Shown in pieces: positions 61,922 to 64,000 of a stretch of DNA of 64,000 bases. The stretch lies in the NCBI GenBank assembly GCA_026874595.1, contig CM049319.1, forward strand, positions 21,129,601 through 21,193,600. Reading direction: 5' to 3'. This stretch comes from Sipunculus nudus. Its lineage: Eukaryota; Annelida; Sipuncula; Golfingiida; Sipunculidae. Position numbers and translations under genes: made by a program. The stretch's first letter is position 1; the number at the start of each line of letters is the position of its first letter. Below the pieces are notes generated by a model that saw only the letters and a program-made list of their open reading frames with translations, did no database searches and was not told the DNA's origin.

Positions 61922-62283
61922 ATATATATGTCAGGGGAAGAATGAGAATCTGGGGAGATCCAGAATCTTTCCTGGGAAGAAAGGAAATTCCCATTCTTCC
62001 CAGGAAAAATGAGAATTCTCATTTTTCCAGGAGAGAAAGAGATTTCTCATTTTTCATGGGAAGAATGGGAATCATTTCATACTATCATTTGATTCTCATT
62101 TTTCCCAGGATAATTAAGAATTCTGGTTTTTCCAGTGAAGAATGGGAATTCTCATTTTTTTTCTCAGCATTTTATTCTCTGACAACTTCATCTCAAGAAC
62201 CTGTCCTTGCTGTTATTATAATAAAATAAAAAATACAAAAAATTTTGATCTTCCCAGATTCTCATTCTTCCTTCAACATATAC
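61922..62283. mobile_element. Foldback element F3, GTCA end, short (about 360 bp)
   Basis: The left end is ATAT-GTCAGGGGAAGAATGAGAAT. The right end in reverse complement is ATAT-GTTGAAGGAAGAATGAGAAT. The body is made of short palindromic words: GGGAATTCTCAT, GAGAATTCTC, GAAATTCCCATTC. Its right edge lies about 70 bp before the next exon. A broken copy of its left end lies at 39981-40049. The 95-codon frame at 61942-62229 is a translation of the repeat words. Confidence 0.8.
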
Positions 62284-62354
62284 ACATAACTCTTGAATGA
62301 ACAAATGTATTCTGCAGTATACAGAATCGTTACATGTAAAATCTTTTTCTGTAG

Positions 62355-62462
62355 ACGCCCAGTGACTCGGGAGTGTCCTGCGACTCAGGAATGGGAAATG
62401 TCTCATCAGCTGAAAACATGCCAGACAGTCTGGGTGCTTACTACATGGGAAACAGTGACAAG
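62355..62462 (+). CDS. 36-codon coding exon, phase 0 at both ends
   Basis: Acceptor CTTTTTCTGTAG ends at 62354 and donor GACAAG|GTGAAC follows 62462. It encodes residues 149-184: TPSDSGVSCDSGMGNVSS, then AENMPDSLGAYYMGNSDK. It is Ser-, Asp- and Gly-rich and fits between RRSPQ of the previous exon and VRFRGFRRSPSQ of the next. Because both ends are in phase 0 it can be skipped without shifting the frame. The repeated D-S-G sequence could be a phosphorylation region, but the exact spacing of a DSGxxS degron is not met. Confidence 0.85.
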
Positions 62463-63097
62463 GTGAACATGTGTGAATTCATTACACTTTAAACCTTTCA
62501 CCTTAACTCTAGAGGTACCAGTCATACTGTCAAACAGAGGAAATGCTGGCAGTAATGTAAATGTTTGTGAAATTAGATTAACTAATCGTGATAAATTTGC
62601 CTTGTAGTGTTTTATTATATCATTTTAATAAAATATGTGTAACAGTTAAAATGTTCTTATTACATTAAATTTCAAATACTGTTAAATTTATTCACTGTTC
62701 TTCAGCAAAGCTGGGCATACATCCAAGTGAAATGTCTGTACCAGAGTAATTTACAAAATTTACACTAAATATGCTGGGCATCGCCGATTGATGCTAATTT
62801 ACTGAAATATTTCTGTATTGCTGCATACAAAGTTTTGACAGCATGACAAGAAACCCTTAATTAATGCTAATTTTGATTTCGCAGATATTCCATACTTATC
62901 ACTGGTATCTGCATTGGTCTTATGTAACCATGAGACTGAATTTTGTGTGTTAGAACCTAAATTATTTTAATCAAATATATCTAGATATACAGAAGCAGTT
63001 TAAGTGCATGCAGGAGAAAGAATTAATAAACATGTTTTGAGACAATTTTGGTACAGTTTGTAATGATTTATATTGTTTTTTTTTAATGTTTTCATAG
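62463..63097. other. Short third intron
   Basis: 635 bp, AT-rich, with a T-rich tract (TTTTTTTTTAATG) before the acceptor TTTTCATAG. No other feature was seen. Confidence 0.8.
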
Positions 63098-64000
63098 GTG
63101 CGGTTTCGAGGTTTTCGCCGCTCTCCCAGTCAAGAAGACAATAAAGTAATAACTACTCCATTATTACAAGCTTTCGCGAGTGACCTAACCTCCGACAACT
63201 CCAGTTCAGGGGGACAAGGGTTTGAACTCTACGCTTATCATCAGTCTCAAAATGGTGATGGATCGTCAGCTACAGAGTCCACGACAGACCGGGTGTCATG
63301 CCCGTCACATTTGGATCTTGACATCCCCTCAGGATATTTGAGTGTTTCAGCGAGTGAGTTGGACCTTAAATCCCCTGATTCCATGAAAGGATCTATGTAT
63401 GGCAACTTCAGCCCAGAATCACTCAATGAAAGAATCGAACGTGTTCGAGACTTTTGTGAGAGCAGACAGAGAACTCCAGATACTGAAGTTGACAGTGTTT
63501 TTGATGATTCAAGTTCACAGGCTCAGACAACGAGTGAGCCTGGTTTAGAATACATTTTACCCATGCACAAAGAACTGATAGGCAGTGATTCTGAGCTGTC
63601 TTTTGGTGATTCTAGTTTAGGCTTTTCTACACCTGGTAGGTTATCAAATTTGAATTCTGATGTTGAGAACTCGCCAGAAAGATGTCTACGCGATAAAGTC
63701 TTAACGAGATCAAGCCAAAGTCTCACAGACCCGCTGCGGGTAGAAACACCAGACAGTGAGCTAATGACTTTGGAGGATGTCGGTAAAAACACGCAGCACA
63801 GCATGGAAAAAATTATGGAGGAAATCGGGGAACTAAAGGAAACCATGCATGACCTTAATAATGCCATTTTATCTCTATCTTGTGACAATTTAGCGGGAAT
63901 ACTTTTGGAAAACCACCCAGAAGGTTGTTCAAAACCTAAAGAACTGCAGAATGCTCTGAAAGTGATCCGAAGGCACAAAAGACCAAATTCTTCCAATCGA
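63098..64000 (+). CDS. Large coding exon, C-terminal part cut by the window edge, unknown protein
   Basis: Acceptor TTTTCATAG ends at 63097. The frame stays open for 301 codons (residues 185-485) to the window end, so the exon or protein continues beyond. It begins VRFRGFRRSPSQED and is rich in Ser, Asp and Glu. S/T-P sites occur at RRSP, TTP, KSP, FSP, RTP, STP, NSP and ETP, suggesting a disordered, proline-directed phosphorylation region. A likely short coiled coil, MEKIMEEIGELKETMHDLNN (about 420-445), is followed by a basic IRRHKRPNSSNR at the very end. Codon use is regular, and the opposite strand also happens to be open (63523-63996). I recognise no family. The layout (anchor, disordered Ser-rich linker, coiled coil) is seen in several organelle-tethering proteins, but that is only an analogy. 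Confidence 0.9.
   Translation, partial: MRFRGFRRSPSQEDNKVITTPLLQAFASDLTSDNSSSGGQGFELYAYHQSQNGDGSSATESTTDRVSCPSHLDLDIPSGYLSVSASELDLKSPDSMKGSMYGNFSPESLNERIERVRDFCESRQRTPDTEVDSVFDDSSSQAQTTSEPGLEYILPMHKELIGSDSELSFGDSSLGFSTPGRLSNLNSDVENSPERCLRDKVLTRSSQSLTDPLRVETPDSELMTLEDVGKNTQHSMEKIMEEIGELKETMHDLNNAILSLSCDNLAGILLENHPEGCSKPKELQNALKVIRRHKRPNSSNR

Noticed and set aside
63523-63996. Minus-strand 157-codon open frame, the longest in the window
   Set aside because: It lies fully antisense to the plus-strand exon 63098-64000, which has an acceptor, continues the frame of the upstream exons and has coherent composition. The antisense frame is a shadow.

Overview
This window is animal nuclear DNA: long AT-rich non-coding stretches, GT-AG introns of several to tens of kb, and many dispersed repeats. 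Hairpin-headed repeats followed by a TATAG motif and a GTCCGTCC-like tract suggest a lophotrochozoan, most likely a bivalve mollusc. The species call is an inference from repeat style. No gene was identified by a database match.

One gene can be supported, on the + strand, running off the right edge. Its exons join in frame: a first exon at 21436-21685 (ATG, 83 codons plus one base), 53675-53868 (membrane segment), 62355-62462 (36 codons, phase 0 at both ends) and 63098-64000 (301 codons, still open at the window end). The joined reading frame is at least 485 residues: a 83-residue N-terminal part, one hydrophobic segment at about residues 86-105, a long Ser/Thr-rich, probably disordered region with many S/T-P sites, and a short predicted coiled coil at about 420-445. 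I do not recognise the family. Two other places, 1192-1504 and 13480-13498, are open frames ending at good donors in the same phase and could be alternative first exons. A decayed duplicate of the start of the membrane exon lies 157 bp upstream of it (53518-53573).

Everything else is intron or flank, rich in repeats. (1) Hairpin-headed repeats, several with tandem cores: 1-345 (-), 16126-16470, 16557-17456, 17457-18592, 23732-25273, 40050-40160, 42537-43565, 61150-61662. (2) TA-flanked pogo/Tigger-like or mariner-like non-autonomous elements: 3537-3903, 15866-16122, 25556-26624, 31540-31872, 49754-51258. (3) Foldback elements with GTCA...TGAC ends next to ATAT and arms built of short palindromes: 55004-56998, 58500-60672, 61922-62283, and a broken copy at 39981-40049. 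(4) Other MITE-like hairpins at 29928-30200 and 36260-36420. (5) A tRNA-derived SINE at 32970-33320, a probable SINE head at 2100-2185 (-), and a decayed LINE C-terminus at 28047-28372. (6) Minisatellites, notably a 17-bp array of about 40 copies at 11556-12282 with a 68-bp higher-order period.

The best candidate for something undescribed is the GTCA foldback group: three complete members within 7.3 kb of one intron that share only their last few bases and their architecture, while their arms are unrelated in sequence. No CRISPR array, operon, rRNA or functional tRNA gene was seen.
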